Source of the DNA: Monomorium pharaonis
Lineage: Eukaryota; Arthropoda; Insecta; Hymenoptera; Formicidae
Length of the DNA: 64,000 nt
NCBI RefSeq assembly: GCF_013373865.1
Contig: NC_050473.1
Location: 23,177,979 to 23,241,978 of the forward strand
Direction: 5' to 3'
In this document: piece by piece, positions 1 through 11,227 of the stretch
How the letters are laid out: every line of letters begins with the position of its first letter
How positions within the stretch are numbered: the first letter of the stretch is position 1
Notes under the pieces: generated by a model
Seen by the model: only the letters and a program-made list of their open reading frames with translations
What the model was told of the DNA's origin: nothing
The model's database searches: none
Translations under genes and position numbers: made by a program

Positions 1-1090
1 AATATAATATAATATAAAATATTTATATCCAGACTTCTTGTTCCGGATCCATTAGCGGTGACATGCCAGAGAGTCGACGCAGATCGACGACATCTGCCAA
101 TCCAAATCGACCATATGATTTGTCAATTAAGGCATTATTTCGCTCTCTGTCGATCTTTCAAAAGTTTTGCGTCCAAAATCTTTTTCTTATATTGATAAAT
201 CCATGTATGTGGATGTTATAGAGATATATCCATGTCTAGATACAAAATTAACATATTTTAGTGTGGCATTATACGTAGAGCAGATTTTTGCTTTTTCCGA
301 TATATCTCGAAAAGTATTGGAGATATCAAAAAATATTTTATACAAAAGTTTTATGGTAACAATATCTTTATTTAACTAAATTAATAAAATTAAAAAAAAA
401 ATTTTTTTTTAATTAAAAAACAATTGTTTAAAAAAAATTTTTTTTTTTAAATTTAATTACTGTAGTTAGATAGAAGTACTTTTATTGTAAAACTTTTGTA
501 TAAAACATTTTTTAATATTTTGTTTAGTTTACGAGATATATCGAGAAAACGAAAAATGTCTCAATCTTTAAAGGGTGGTTTCACCCCTTTAAACCGTTTA
601 TGGGCAGCTACGATAAATTTCTAAATTCATGTATTTACCCCCTCTACATTTATGCCAAGTTTCATTAAAATCAGAATTTTCGAGTTCCCTTGTTAGTTAT
701 GTCACGGTGACCCACATGCACACCGCATAAGATAATAAGAACGAAATATTTAAACGTAATAAAATAATGAGTAATAAAACTAAGTAATATTTTTGCACTC
801 GCTTAACGAGTTTTAACATAACTAATATGTTCTAAGATAAGAAATACGCGATTAAATTTATCGATTATATTTTTTTTGTCTCTAACGTAAAATAACAAAG
901 TTAATAAACTGTGCATTTGTTACACCCGCGCCTATCGTACGCGTAAGCTAAGGAACGTAATTTCTTCGTGTTTCGCACGCTTTACTTTGAAATAATAATA
1001 AAAGAAAATAAACTTTTAAGACGTTTTACTCGCCTTGTCAAATAATAACTTAACCAAAATTTGTACTAGAACAAAATACTTTTTGACTTT
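1..1090. other. AT-rich gene-free stretch with an imperfect inverted repeat
   Basis: I see no supportable gene. About 290-372 and 478-560 form an imperfect inverted repeat; both arms carry a GATATATC-GAGAAA-type core and an ACTTTTGTATAAAA stretch. The spacer holds poly-A/poly-T runs at 388-452. A near-palindrome (TTTAAAGG..CCTTTAAA) lies at about 570-595. This resembles the remains of a foldback or MITE-type element, but no terminal repeats or target duplication could be defined. Confidence 0.35.
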
Positions 1091-1389
1091 AATTTTTACG
1101 CTTTTTCCGCGTGACTCGCGTCAGGTAAGTGCTCTAACGCTTTACGCCGCGTTCGTTTAACCGTTCCAACATTATGGATGGCTTCCGCGTCTCGGCCCGC
1201 TCTGCTGCGCTTGCCGCTGCCTTGTCCGCTGCACCCCAGTCGTCTGGCTGTGTGTAATGGATGGTGTACGCGAAGGTTCCTTTTCACCACCTCCTGGACG
1301 CGGTTTCAAAGTTAGGTTGTGACCGGAGAACCGATTGACGCTAAGTACGAGGATGGACAGAGAATGACTCACGAATCTTTTTTTCGCAG

Positions 1390-1773
1390 GTTGACACAGT
1401 CGCCAGCCTCTTTGTACCCTCCAAGAGGCAAGGGATCGCCTTCCAGGATCGCCGCTTTGCTCAGGAACGCTGGAAGTTCGTCGCTGTTGCATCCGTCGGA
1501 AAGACTGCTACCACCAATCGGATCACCTCCACTCGGATTCTCACAACACACGTTTTTTCGACTTATTATTAATCGTATGTTTCTTTTTGTTTCAGGTGCC
1601 GCCGTCGTCTCAGGATCGTCTCTAGGATCGTCGTCGTCCCACGGGAACTTCGCCAGGTAAATGTAAGTTAATGGTGTGTATACCCGCGATCTTGTGTTTT
1701 AACTGGACTACTTCTTTTCAGGTCACCCGGACTCCCTCGAACTCAGGAACAATCACCAAAAAATTGGATCCAG
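1390..1773 (+). other. Weak cluster of exon-like blocks
   Basis: Three blocks look exon-like. The first follows a pyrimidine tract and CAG at 1389-1390 and stays open as VDTVASLFVPSKRQ.. for about 55 codons. The second, about 1597-1656, follows TTTCAG and ends at CAG|GTAAAT. The third, about 1722-1773, follows TTTTCAG and ends at CCAG|GTAAGT. Blocks two and three share an open phase (..RELRQ joined to VTRTPSNSG..). No domain is recognised and no start codon is clear. These could be exons of a host gene or of an element leader, or chance matches to splice consensus in GC-richer DNA. Confidence 0.25.
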
Positions 1774-2640
1774 GTAAGTGAGAAACACAACACTTATTTT
1801 TTGGTTTAACAAATAACAAAACAGGTAAGTATATTCTCTTGAAACCTTTACATAAGCAGATCACATAATCCCATCCGCGACGCTTCTTCACACTCGCGTA
1901 AACGCGGTTTGTTATTCGCCCTATTTTCGCTAAGGCCTACTAGCATTCGGCCAGTGCGCTTTGATTTGTAACGCGGAAACAGCTTTTTTTTGTGCGTCCG
2001 CGGAACTTTCGTCAGAAGACTCGCGCCTTCTCGCATATGGCGGGAATTCTTTTGTATCGCTTGTCTGGGATGTTTCCCTCGTGACATTCAACGCGCGAAA
2101 GCCTCCGGGAGCTCTCGCCGCACGCTTTTGTACTCGCACGGGCGAGTCTTCTTCCTTCTGACGCCGTCCGCCAATCCCGATGCATGGCTGCGCATGTTAC
2201 CGCCGAGACCGCTCGGGGTTACCCCCTCTTGTCCGCACGCGCCAATCCGCGAGGCCTTGATCCCGCGCGACGCTGGACGCTGGGCTTACCCCACTCGCTG
2301 ACTTCCGTCCAATGGGAGAGTGTTCCTAACTGTACCGGAGTGCAACGGGAATCATCCTAGGCCACTCCTAGTACTTATATTTATACTTAATAAAATTGCC
2401 CTCGAAAGTGCAATCAGATTACACTTAAGGTGCGATTTTATGCACGCGAATATGTACTATGCCTTAAATTATTAAGTAACGGCTACAAATAAACAAAACG
2501 CATATAATACAAAGAATGTAGCGTTTAATCTAAGGATAATTAAGTTAATCAAAACAAAATGGTAGCACACGAGTTGTGCTTCTAACATTGCAATAAACTG
2601 TGTGAAACGTACTACTCGCAGAGTTAGCTTAAAAAACAAA
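1774..2640. other. GC-richer stretch without recognisable gene
   Basis: Short open frames on both strands at 1848-2301 overlap one another and resemble nothing known, so I treat them as chance. AATAAA-type polyadenylation signals occur near 2390. No repeats with clear ends are visible. Confidence 0.3.
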
Positions 2641-2659
2641 CTATATTATGAATAAATGG

Positions 2660-2768
2660 GCAAACACACAATAATAATAATAATAACTAACATAAGTATA
2701 ACCGCCAGGGTAAGTATAATAATGCAGAGTAAGTATATCATTTTTATATAATAATAATAATAATAATG
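2660..2768. repeat. (TAA/ATA)n microsatellite at LINE 3' end
   Basis: Runs of AATAATAAT occur at about 2670-2690 and 2748-2767. Read on the minus strand they follow the last unique base of the LINE and form an (ATT)n tail. Simple-repeat tails are known for several LINE clades that do not end in poly(A). Confidence 0.7.
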
Positions 2769-2845
2769 GTGACGGGGGCGGTCCTCCTGCGAAGCCCACA
2801 TTGGCACTCAGACCGAGTCATTATGCCTCCCCGTTATCAGCTGCC

Positions 2846-3897
2846 TTAGCGGGGCCCCGCTTCCTTCCAAAAGCGGAGCAAATCCCCCACAGGTAGCTGC
2901 CTCACCTGGTTCGGTTCCAGAAAACCTGAGCCCAGCAGGCGTGTTTTTGGTCCGACCAATGCTGGGCAGTTTCCAAAAATGTGGAGGCTAGTTTCCTTCT
3001 CTTCACCGCACAACCTACAGCTGGGCGTATCGCTACGACCCAATTTGTGCAGGTGGTAGTTGAGGTCGCCATGGCCCATGAGCAGTTGTGTCGCGAGCCT
3101 GGCGTCCTTCCTACCTAGAGATCTTATGCTCTTGGCCAGGTCCCTGCATTCCCCAGCATGACCCTAGCCTGTCTGCATTTGCTCTATGTTTCTTTCTTTT
3201 AGTATTCAAGATGCTGGTCCCGGAGCCAGCTCCTGATTCTCCCCCTGCCTAAGCAGAAAGAGATCCCAACAGCCGGTTCAGGTCCCAACAGCCTTGTTTC
3301 AGCCGCCTCCTTAGCAAGCAGGTCCGCCATTTCGTTGCCCTTGATCCCCGCGTGCCCAGGGACCCATACTAGGCCAACATCATTCTTCTCCGCCAACTTA
3401 TCCAGTACGCACTTGCAGTCCCAGACCAGTCGCAAGTTAATTTTTGGATCCTCAAGCGCCTTAAATCGCTTGACTGTACGAGCAAATCCGGATGCGCTTT
3501 CCCACCCTATCAGACTCTAATAGATTCTGGGCACATCTCATGATGGCTAACACCTCCGCCTGGAAAACCGTAGCGTGCTCGCCAAGCGGAACGACGATTT
3601 TTGCCCGGTCGCGCTGGCAGTAAAGACCAACTCCAGAGCCCGCACTCGTTCTGGAGCCGTCCGTGAACCAGACGTCCCCGTCCCGAGGAACCGGTCCTTT
3701 AGAGCCGTTCCACTCCCAGCGCCCGGGAAGCTTATTATGTACCCTCTTTCGAAGGTACGAATCACCGGCCTCCTATCCTGTTTTATTGCAAAAATGGTGC
3801 CCGATAGGATTCCTTCAGGAAATCTCGTGTGGAGGGCTCCTGCCTTCCACCTTGATTCACACCTTAGGCAATAGACTGCCGTCGCCGCAGCCGCCAC
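2846..3897 (-). pseudogene. LINE A ORF2 C-terminus: RNase H and CCHC knuckle
   Basis: Read from high to low coordinates, the segment begins in the RT thumb/connection (RCESRWKAGALHTR.., then DRRPVIRTFERGYI) and enters RNase H. Near 3670-3690 another frame encodes the WFTDGSR first-aspartate motif of RNase H, so a frameshift lies there. The last RNase H motif, WVPGHAGIKGNEMADLLAKE, is intact at about 3300-3375. The C-terminal block (GHGDLNYHLHKLG, then C-R-L-C and H..C residues) at 2846-3079 is the zinc-knuckle region usual in this clade. RNase H would remove the RNA strand of the RNA/cDNA hybrid. The segment needs at least two frame changes to read through, so it is a pseudogene. Confidence 0.85.
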
Positions 3898-3950
3898 TAC
3901 TACCCATCCCCATCGCCGCCACCACTACCCATCCCCATCGCCGCCACCGG
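3890..3950 (-). repeat. Short minisatellite inside LINE A ORF2
   Basis: Two tandem units containing CTACCCATCCCCATCGCC lie inside the RT coding region. On the minus strand they encode glycine/aspartate repeats (AAMGMGSGGGDGDG) where related elements have ordinary RT-thumb sequence, so this is a local expansion after or during decay. Confidence 0.7.
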
Positions 3951-5431
3951 CGTGGTCCGCATGGCCCCCAGAGCCCCTCTTAAAACTAGAGCTCTGACGT
4001 GCTCCAACGTTAACTTAGCGGTCTTTCCCAGCACCTTTGGCCACCATACGACAGACGCGTAAAGCAGCCTACGTCTGAGTATTGCTGTGTATATCCAGTG
4101 GACCATTTTTGGTTTGAGACCCCAAGTCTGCCCGAATGTCCTTCTGCATATCCAGAAGTAGGAGCACACACTCCTACAGCAGTTCTCGAGATGTTCCTTC
4201 CGTGCCAGCTTCCTATCTAGGATCACTCTCAGATATTTAGTCGATATGGTTGGAACTAATCTCGTTCCCCTCCACCGAGCCTACCTTGTACTTGCGAGTG
4301 AAGATTACGAGCCCGGTCTTTAGTGGATTCACTGCCAGACCAGTCTCGCTAAACCACTCCTCAATCGCCTCTAAGGCTCTCTGCGTGAGTTCCAGAAGCG
4401 TCTCTAAAAAGGGTCCTCGTATCAGGATAGCCAGATCATCCGCATATCCTAATGTAAAAAAGCTCCTTTCGTTCAGCGTCCTGAGCAGTCTGTCCGCCAC
4501 CAGACACCACAATAGTGGAGAAAGAACTCCCCCTTGCGGGCAGCCTCTCTTCACCCATCCACTAACCTTCACTGTTCCCAATGAGGCCGTTACCTGCCGC
4601 CCGAGCATGCCTCTGATCCAATCCACGGTTCTTTCCGGCACGCCCCTGCGAGTCGCTTCCTCACACACCACCTCGTGCGGTGTGTTGTTGAAAGCCCCTT
4701 CTATGTCTAGAAAGGTGCCAACTACGAAACCCTTCCTCTCCAATTGCTCCTCGATAAACGATACAGCGGAGTGAAGCGCCGATTCTGTGGAATGTCCCGT
4801 GCGATACGCGTGCTGATTCACGTGCAGCTGGTGCTGCAGTAGAACCACGTCGCGTATGTAGACATCCACCAGCCTTTCCAGCGTCTTGAGAAGAAAAGAC
4901 GTCAGGCTGATTGGACGAAAATCCTTGGCGGAGCTGTAGCCCGTTCTTCCCGCTTTGGGAATGAACACAACTCTCGCCTGCCTCCAAGCTCTAGGTGTAT
5001 AGCCCAGTACCAAGCAAGCCCTTAGCGTCCGCGTGAGCGGCCCGGTGATCTACTCCAGCCTTCCTGGAGAAGGGCTGGAAAGACCCAGTCCGCCCCGACT
5101 TGAAGGGCTTGAAACTTTTTACGGCCTATTTGACCTTGTCAGGCCCAACGATTTTTGTCGCAAGAGACCAGTCTTTTCCTCGTACCCTACGGAGATTTGA
5201 AGTTCCTTGATGGACGTCTTCCTATGGGCCTCCGCGGAAGCCCGGAAAGTTCGACTCCAGCAGGTGGTTTAGGCATCGTTCTCCAGACGCTATCGTCCCA
5301 TCGTCGAGCCGAATGGCCTCCAGAGCCGCGTCCCGATCTCTGGCTAAGATTCTGCCGAGCCTAGCGGCTTCAGGTATCCTCTCCACCGACTCGCAGAATC
5401 TCCTCCAGCTCTCCTTTTTAGCCATTATCAC
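3900..5431 (-). pseudogene. LINE A ORF2 reverse transcriptase domain
   Basis: This segment copies element RNA into DNA in target-primed reverse transcription. The 258-codon frame at 5013-4237 holds the RT core: VVFIPKAGR, then FRPISLTSFLLKTLERLVD, the first catalytic aspartate in FLDIEGAFN, CPQGGVLSPLLW, and the YADD box in LGYADDLAIL. At about 4237 a one-base shift ends that frame (SNHID, stop) and RT continues as TKYLRVILDRKL at 4226-3900. Upstream, 5431-5222 carries the linker between endonuclease and RT (KKESWRRFCESVERIPEAAR); 5220-5015 is scrambled. The YADD and CPQG motifs are intact, but the reading frame is not. Confidence 0.88.
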
Positions 5432-5551
5432 AGAGTCTCTATAGGCCTTCTGAGTCCTTCGGTGAAGGTCCCAGTCAGCCTGGCGGCCCTTGTTCCTGGC
5501 CCTGTTCCAGGCACGACGTGCAGCACTCCTGAGCTCCTGCAGCTTGGGGTT

Positions 5552-6446
5552 TCACCAGGCAACTTCCCTAGTATTCCTCACTGTCCTTTCTGGACAGTTG
5601 TCCTGAAAGCTCCCGACGAGAGCCCTTTGCAGGTGCTCGACGCACAGTTCGATCTCTTGCGGGGTCCCATGTCTTTTGGGAAACTCCCTAAGACCGACAG
5701 CCAGGTCCTCTCGAAATGAGTCCCAGTCCGTCTTCCTCGGATCCCTCACTGATCTTACCTTCGCTTGCACTTTAGCCAGCCTGAAGGTGATCTGTCTGTG
5801 ATCCGACAACGAGAGCTCGTCAGAGACCCTCCAGCCGGTCACCTCCTGCACTACCTGTCTTGAACAGATAGTTAGGTCCAGAACCTCCTTTCTCACCGCC
5901 GTGATAAAGGTAGGCTCCCTGCCTCTGTTGAGAATTTCTAGGTCTGTGGACACCAGAAATTTTAACAGCTTTTCGCCTCTCCTGTTGGTGTCCGTGCTTC
6001 CCCACACCGTGTGGTGCGCGTTCGCATCGCACCCCAATATCAGGGGAAATTGCTCCTTTTGGCAGAACTTCATCAGTCGTACAACCCGGTCTGATGGCAG
6101 CGGATCGTCCTCTTCGTGTGGGAAGTAGCCCGACGCCACTACCATCTTTGTCTTAATCTCGGTCCCGCTGGCGTCCTCTATCACAACTGCTACCAAGTCC
6201 CTGGAACAGAAATCTGACAATAGCTGGTTCTCCAGCCCTTTAACGGCCACACAGGCCCTAGGCTGGTCCTCGTGTGGTGACCTAAACAGCCTACCGCACC
6301 CCGCCAGACCCCTAATACAGCCTTGGACCAGCCAAGGCTCTTGTATTAGTGATATGGCTGTGTGCACCCCAGCCTGGCGCCTGGCAAGAACAGCCGAGGC
6401 TCCTTTACAAGTTGGTTTGGGTGAAGCCCACCCCGGTCAGGCCCAT
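5552..6446 (-). pseudogene. LINE A ORF2 endonuclease domain
   Basis: This is the exonuclease-endonuclease-phosphatase-type domain that nicks the target DNA. The likely ORF2 start is the ATG at 6446 (MGLTGVGFTQTN..). The frame is lost near 6405, where a small indel shifts it into the frame reading KGASAVLARRQAGVHTAISL and then the catalytic-glutamate motif IQEPW. Further motifs are LILGCDANAHHTVWGS and SLSDHRQITF near the domain end, so the usual catalytic residues are present. At 5552-5554 the second W of a WW pair (..REVAW-stop-NPKL) has become TGA, a nonsense mutation in an otherwise continuing frame. Confidence 0.88.
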
Positions 6447-6547
6447 TATGAAGACGAGACCTTCGAATCGGGCTTTTCCCTATCCCTTCCCGCCCTTTCC
6501 TGGGATGGACCGGTCACTTTAAAAGTGACTCCATCCCAAAATGGGAC

Positions 6548-7542
6548 CTAAAGTCCAGCGCTATTAAGTCTATTGACGCTGGACTGGGGGATGCCGAGAA
6601 TGAGGTTTCTACCCTCGCAGGTAGCCCCCACATTCTCAGCATAAACGCGCCAGCCCGAGATGACGATTCCCGGATTCTGCTGCTCCAGCAGCCCCAGGAC
6701 CACAGCCGCGCCTACGGGAGGTCCCGGGACCCACACCGCAGCCCTGTACTGCTTTTGCAGCACCTTCAGTTCCGTCACCCTGAGCTTGGCGCCCTCCCAC
6801 GGCACGATGCCCCCGATTCGGCTTTCGAGCCATTTCAGGGACTCCGTATCCGCGCACCTCACCACCGCAGCCCCCCCCCTCAGAGTGGTGCTGTCAAATC
6901 TGGGCAGGATACCCTCTGGAATCCCCTGGATCTCCTTGAAGACCGCACTCCTCAGCTGCGCTAACCGCTCAGCAGTCATCACAGCATCAGGGTAACCCTC
7001 CTCGACAATCACCCTCGTCAGAGGGTCCGCGGCGTCAACGTGAGCATTGGTCCCTTGGACCCTCTGCTTCTTCTTCGCCCCTTCCGCCGATTGTGGGGTC
7101 CCATCAGGGTCCTTCCGACGTTTATTGCCGGAGTTCCCCTGAGGCCTCCCAACCGGCGTCTGGGGGATAGCCGAGGACAAGGAAGAAGAGGTCCCCGGAA
7201 CGGCCGGCGAAGGCCCAATCCCAGTCCCAGCCTGAGCCTGGGCCTGAGCCCCCCCCCCCCTCCGCTCCCGAGCCTTCCTTCTCTTTGCGGCTCCGGAGAG
7301 TTTCTTCTTGCGAAGATCCTCTTCCGTCGCCGGTTCGTCCATTGCGGCTTTGGAGCCTCCCGTGCCCCCGGGGGCCCGCTCGGCACTCGAAACCGCCCCC
7401 CCTCCGCGGTCTTGGTGCTTCCCGTGCCCCTAAGGGTCCGTTCAGCTCCAGATCCCGCTTTATCCACCCTTCTGGAGTCCTCAGGCAAAGCTTCCATCGG
7501 GGTGTCCTCGGTGAGTTTTAAATTTTTGATATTCGTCTCCAT
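6548..7542 (-). pseudogene. LINE A ORF1 (gag-like)
   Basis: This would be the RNA-binding gag-like protein that forms the element's RNP. The most natural start is the ATG at 7542 (METNIKNLKLTEDTP..). That frame and the main frame (7342-6548, MDEPATEEDLRKKKLSG..) are connected by a single-base change in the C homopolymer at 7396-7402, so the ORF is broken by slippage. A second homopolymer, about 7248-7260, lies in the basic, proline-rich middle. The C-terminal half (WLESRIGGIVPWEGAKLRVTEL, then VWVPGPPVGAAVVLGLLEQQ) looks like the folded region after the disordered basic part. No CCHC knuckle is seen before the stop, unlike many ORF1 proteins. Confidence 0.75.
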
Positions 7543-8320
7543 TTTGTTCCCACGAGCAGCTAGGGAAATATACGGTCACCCACACAGAGCCTCGCATGCG
7601 TGGGTAAGGCTAAATACTCTGGGGTTTTGCCTGGTTCCCCAGAGGCATCGTTCAAGACACTGTTCCCCCAGTGCCACGCAGCCCTCGCCACGATAGCTTC
7701 CAGCTTGACTTGGGTCGAGTTGGTCCGCGGTATCGGCTTCTCCTCCCCTGGGCAGGGTTTTACGCCCGCCGGGGCAGGATATAACCGTTACTATCCGGGC
7801 GGTCCACCCCCGGCACGCGGGAGTTTAGGCCCGGACCGAGGTTTCCCACCCGGGTCCTCCTATTCGCCACCCGGAGACGCGCCCGCTAGACACTCAACCC
7901 ACGGGCATTTTTATATAAGAGGTTATAAAATACAATGCATGCGAATATGTGAACACGCTTTAGAATTCAAACAGGTTTAACTTTATTAAAACACGTAAAA
8001 TAAAGTTTGCGCGCGCTTTTTGTCGCCAACGTAAAAAAAACTCATATCGAACGAAAAAACAAAATTTGTATTGTAAAACTAAATTTTATGCGCTTAGGCG
8101 CGTTAGACAGGGCAGGCTTGCTGCTGTTCTTGACCCTCCTTGTTAGTTTGGTCGTGCGCCCGCTCGAGGATGACGCTGACCACCTTTTTTCCTTCTATTA
8201 CTTTCTTCTCGGTCTTGGCCGCTGTATACACCTTGGCTGCGCCTCGGGTGTTCCCTTCCGCTGATGTGGATGGTCCGGGAAGCTGGGCGCCCTGGGTGGA
8301 TGGTCGCAAGATTAGATTAT
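7543..8320 (-). other. Presumed LINE A 5' UTR, GC-rich
   Basis: There is no recognisable protein. The stretch at 7560-7915 is C/G-rich and sits directly upstream of ORF1 on the minus strand, as expected for a LINE internal promoter and leader. A 68-codon minus-strand frame at 8309-8103 (ending ..QTNKEGQEQQQACPV) is unrecognised. The junction to the next element is near 8310-8370. Confidence 0.4.
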
Positions 8321-8376
8321 TTCTTTTGCTTACCGTTATTTCTTTTGCTGTCTATATAATAACGACAAAATTCATA

Positions 8377-10535
8377 ATGAATAGAACACACAAATATAAA
8401 GTATATTCAAAGAGTCATCTCAGGCGTTTAGCTAGGTTAGAGGCAGATTCTTTTAGTAAAAGATCAGAGGCATGACAAATTTTGCCTTGTAGTAGTGCCA
8501 GTTCAATGAATGTAGAATGTAATAAATCAGAGGCACGACACATCTTGCCTTGTAGTAGTGCCAGTTCAATGAATGTAGAATGTAATGAAGAAATTACTAC
8601 AGAGACGAGAAATGATGATAATATTGCTTACGTATTACCAAATCAAGACAATGATAATTACGATGATGCATTGCAGCCAAATTTCATTGAATGTAATGAA
8701 CAATTATTACCCGAGTCTGTAGAAGTAATAAGTACAGACGGTGATAATAATTTTTATTTGATTAATGAATCATTAAATGAAATCGCAGATAACAATTTCA
8801 AAAAATCGGTAGCTGAGTGGGCAATAAAATATGAGATTATGCACTCTGCGCTGATAGCACTTTTGAAAATTTTAAATATTTGTACAAACGTTACGTTTCC
8901 AAAGGATCCTAGAACTCTTTTACAAACTCCTAGAAGTACTGATATTAAAATGGACGATAGTCAATATTGTCATTTTGATATTAAAAATATTGTAAAAAAA
9001 TGATAACTGAAATAAGAACAAGTGGTATAAATATTACTATACTAAATTTGTTAATAAATATTGATGGTATGTCTATATCTCGGTCCTCAAATGGTTGTTT
9101 TTGGCCTATCCTTGTATCAAAAAATGTGTATGGTAGTGTATATGTTGCAGGACTATATTATGGATATACAAAACCAAAAGATCCCAATAAGTTTTTAAAA
9201 AGATTTGTAGCTGATATAAAACCATTAGTAACAACAGGAATTATTGACAATGGAATAACAGTGAAAGTAAATTTAATGCATTTATATGTGTTACACCAGC
9301 AAAATCATTTATTCTTTCAGTGAAAAGCCATACAGGATTCTTTAGTTGTACAAAATGTACCATAAGAGGTGAATGGCATGGGCGTGTATGTTTTCCTGAA
9401 ATAAATGAAAACATCCCTTTACAAACTGATTCAGAATTTGCAGATAATAAATATATGGGAGAATATCAGCAAAAGGAATGCATATTAAAAGAAGTAGAAA
9501 ATTTTGGATTAGTTTCTTGTGTGCCACTTGATTATATGTATTTAATATATTTAGGGGTGAAAATTAATAAGTTTATGGTTAAAACATCTATTTTCAAGAA
9601 GAATAACCTTCTGTAAACGAATTTCTCAACTGCTTAAAAACATAAGATTAACAGTTCCATCAGAATTTAATAGAAGACCTAGATCACTGAAAGATTATAA
9701 ACAATGAAAAGCTACAGAATTTAGAACTTTTCTTTTATACTTAGGGCCTGGTGTTTTAAAAGATATATTAGACAAAAATATGTATAATAATTTTTTAACG
9801 CTTCACGTTGCTATTTCGATTTTGATAAATCAAGTTTTTTGTAAAAAAGCAGATTATTTAGATTACGCTGAAAATCTATTGAAGCACATTGTTCGTTCTT
9901 TTATAAAACTATATGGTAAAGCACATGCATCTCACAATATACATAATTTATTACATCTTGTCGCAGACGTAAGAAAATTTGAAATATTAGAAAACTTTAG
10001 TTGCTTCAGATTTAAAAATTATATGTCGACAATTAAAAAACTATTGAGAAAAGGAGACAAGCCATTGCAACAATTTTTAAGAAGACTTGGCGAAACAGAA
10101 AGTGTGAATATATCTGCAAAAACAAGAGGCTCTAAATTGGTTTTAAGAAATAAACATTTTGATGGGCCTCTGCACCAAAATTTTAATATTAAAGGCCAAT
10201 ACAAAAGTTTATATAACTCATTATTTACGATCCACTGCGGTGATAAAAGAAATAATTGTTGCATTTTAGAAAACTGAGATTATATAGAAGTGGAAAACAT
10301 TATTCAATGTAAAGATGAAATAATATTTGTTATTGGGAAAAAAATGTTAAACATACAAAATTTATATGACCTACCTATAAAGTCTTCACTTTTACAAATA
10401 AATAATGTAAATAAAAATAATGAAAATCAAACTTTAAATGCATGGCCCATTAATAACGTGGTAACAAAAGCTTGGAAAATTCCGTACGGCGAACAGTTTG
10501 TCGTATTTCCCTTAATACATACATATAAAAACTAA
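8377..10535 (+). pseudogene. tnp2/CACTA-like transposase, copy A (decayed)
   Basis: This is a transposase relic of about 700 codons. The start ATG at 8377 opens MNRTHKYKVYSKSHLRRLARLE, a typical N-terminus for this animal family. Next come the AEWAIKYEIMHSALIALLKIL block with FPKDPRTLLQTPR, the NIDGMSISRSSNGCFWPIL block, HTGFFSCTKCTIRGEWHGR with RVCFPE, and VPLDYMYLIYLGV. The back half has ATEFRTFLLYLGPG, YNNFLTLHVAISILI, IHNLLHLVADV and FRFKNYMSTIKKLLRK, ending PYGEQFVVFPLIHTYKN. Breaks: nonsense TGA at 8473, frameshift in the A run near 8994-9000, frameshift near 9275, further breaks at 9540-9760, and stop TGA at 10275. An ICDAPA-type aspartate seen in copy B is valine here. The CACTA/EnSpm assignment is from memory of the family. 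Confidence 0.78.
8461..8588 (+). repeat. 63-bp in-frame tandem duplication in transposase N-terminal region
   Basis: Two adjacent units of about 63 bp each encode LPCSSASSMNVECN. They differ by a few bases; one difference turns an arginine codon CGA into TGA in the first unit, giving the nonsense codon at 8473. The unit length is a multiple of three, so the duplication itself would have kept the frame. Confidence 0.85.
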
Positions 10536-10539
10536 TGTA

Positions 10540-11095
10540 TATATACCTAATTTCTAAATTCGCGTATCCGTGTGAATGTGTGAGTGCATCACGTCAATGC
10601 GCAGGTGTCCGTATCTCTCCCGCGAACGTTCTTTGCCTCGTGCACAAGAGGCCTGTTCTTTGTCGCTGCACTACTGAACTGGTGCAACAAGTTAGAATAA
10701 GACAAATATATTCTTTCTCATTCTAACTTATTGCACCGGTACAGCAGTGCAGCTACCAAGAACAAACCTAAGATCTCCGTCGGATAGCGCGCAAGATTTC
10801 CGGGTTCGCGAGAGCTTCGACCAAGAGGCTCTTCAAGATTTCCACGTCGACTACAGGCAGCGTAATATTAGGACATTTCAAGATCTCCGTAAAATTGTAA
10901 AGAGATACGGCTCGCCCCTCGCTTTGAACGTCCGTGTTAAATAAATAATTAAAGTGTGAGTGACACTACGCCCCCCCCCCCGTGAACCAACTGCATTCCT
11001 CACCACTCGCTTCGCTTCCCAATCGGGACGGATTCCCGCGTTTTTAGTGCGATCGCGTTTAACCTTACGTACGCGCGAACAGTATAAATATATAA
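10540..11095 (+). mobile_element. LTR-like repeat fragment (same family as 24.45-25.87 kb)
   Basis: Blocks at 10560-10648, 10770-10945 and 10950-11045 match, in reverse orientation, blocks at about 25340-25085 and 24560-24455. Shared landmarks are GTGCACAAGA, GCGCGCAAGATTTCC, GACTACAGGCAGCGTAA and GTGTGAGTGACAC. The copy lacks the middle of the family (about 0.5 kb) and holds a MITE. No protein is expected; the 65-codon frame at 10747-10944 is a by-product. It separates the copy-A transposase from its downstream gene. Confidence 0.75.
10649..10769. mobile_element. 121-bp hairpin MITE flanked by AAG
   Basis: The left arm, AGGCCTGTTCTTTGTCGCTG and on, and the right arm are inverted copies over about 54 bp, around a short AT loop. 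AAG precedes and follows the element. The related LTR-like copy near 25251-25266 reads straight through CACAAG-ATCTCCG, so an empty site exists in the same window. It would be mobilised in trans. Confidence 0.85.
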
Positions 11096-11227
11096 CTTCT
11101 GAAATAAAAATTATGTGTGTGTATGTTTTAATACAGATATGGTTTGAAGAATAATTATAATTATAATTTGCAGTTATGTTTGTGTAAAATAAAATTATTT
11201 TCTAGTTGATTTAGGTGATTTTATATA

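Larger units (their letters stand above)
2768..7560 (-). mobile_element. LOA-like non-LTR retrotransposon (LINE A), broken
   Basis: On the minus strand, ORF1 (7542 to 6548) is followed by ORF2 (6446 to about 2846), which carries an apurinic endonuclease, reverse transcriptase, RNase H and a C-terminal CCHC-type knuckle, and then an (ATT)n tail. An RNase H domain plus the FRPISLTSFLLKTLERLVD-type RT block points to the LOA/R1 group of LINEs. The copy is near full length but dead: it has several frameshifts and at least one nonsense codon. The 5' end is not fixed; GC-rich sequence to about 7900-8300 is probably its 5' UTR. Confidence 0.88.

Noticed and set aside
7040..7696. 218-codon proline-rich plus-strand frame
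   Set aside because: It is antisense to LINE A ORF1; GC-rich coding sequence commonly leaves such shadows.
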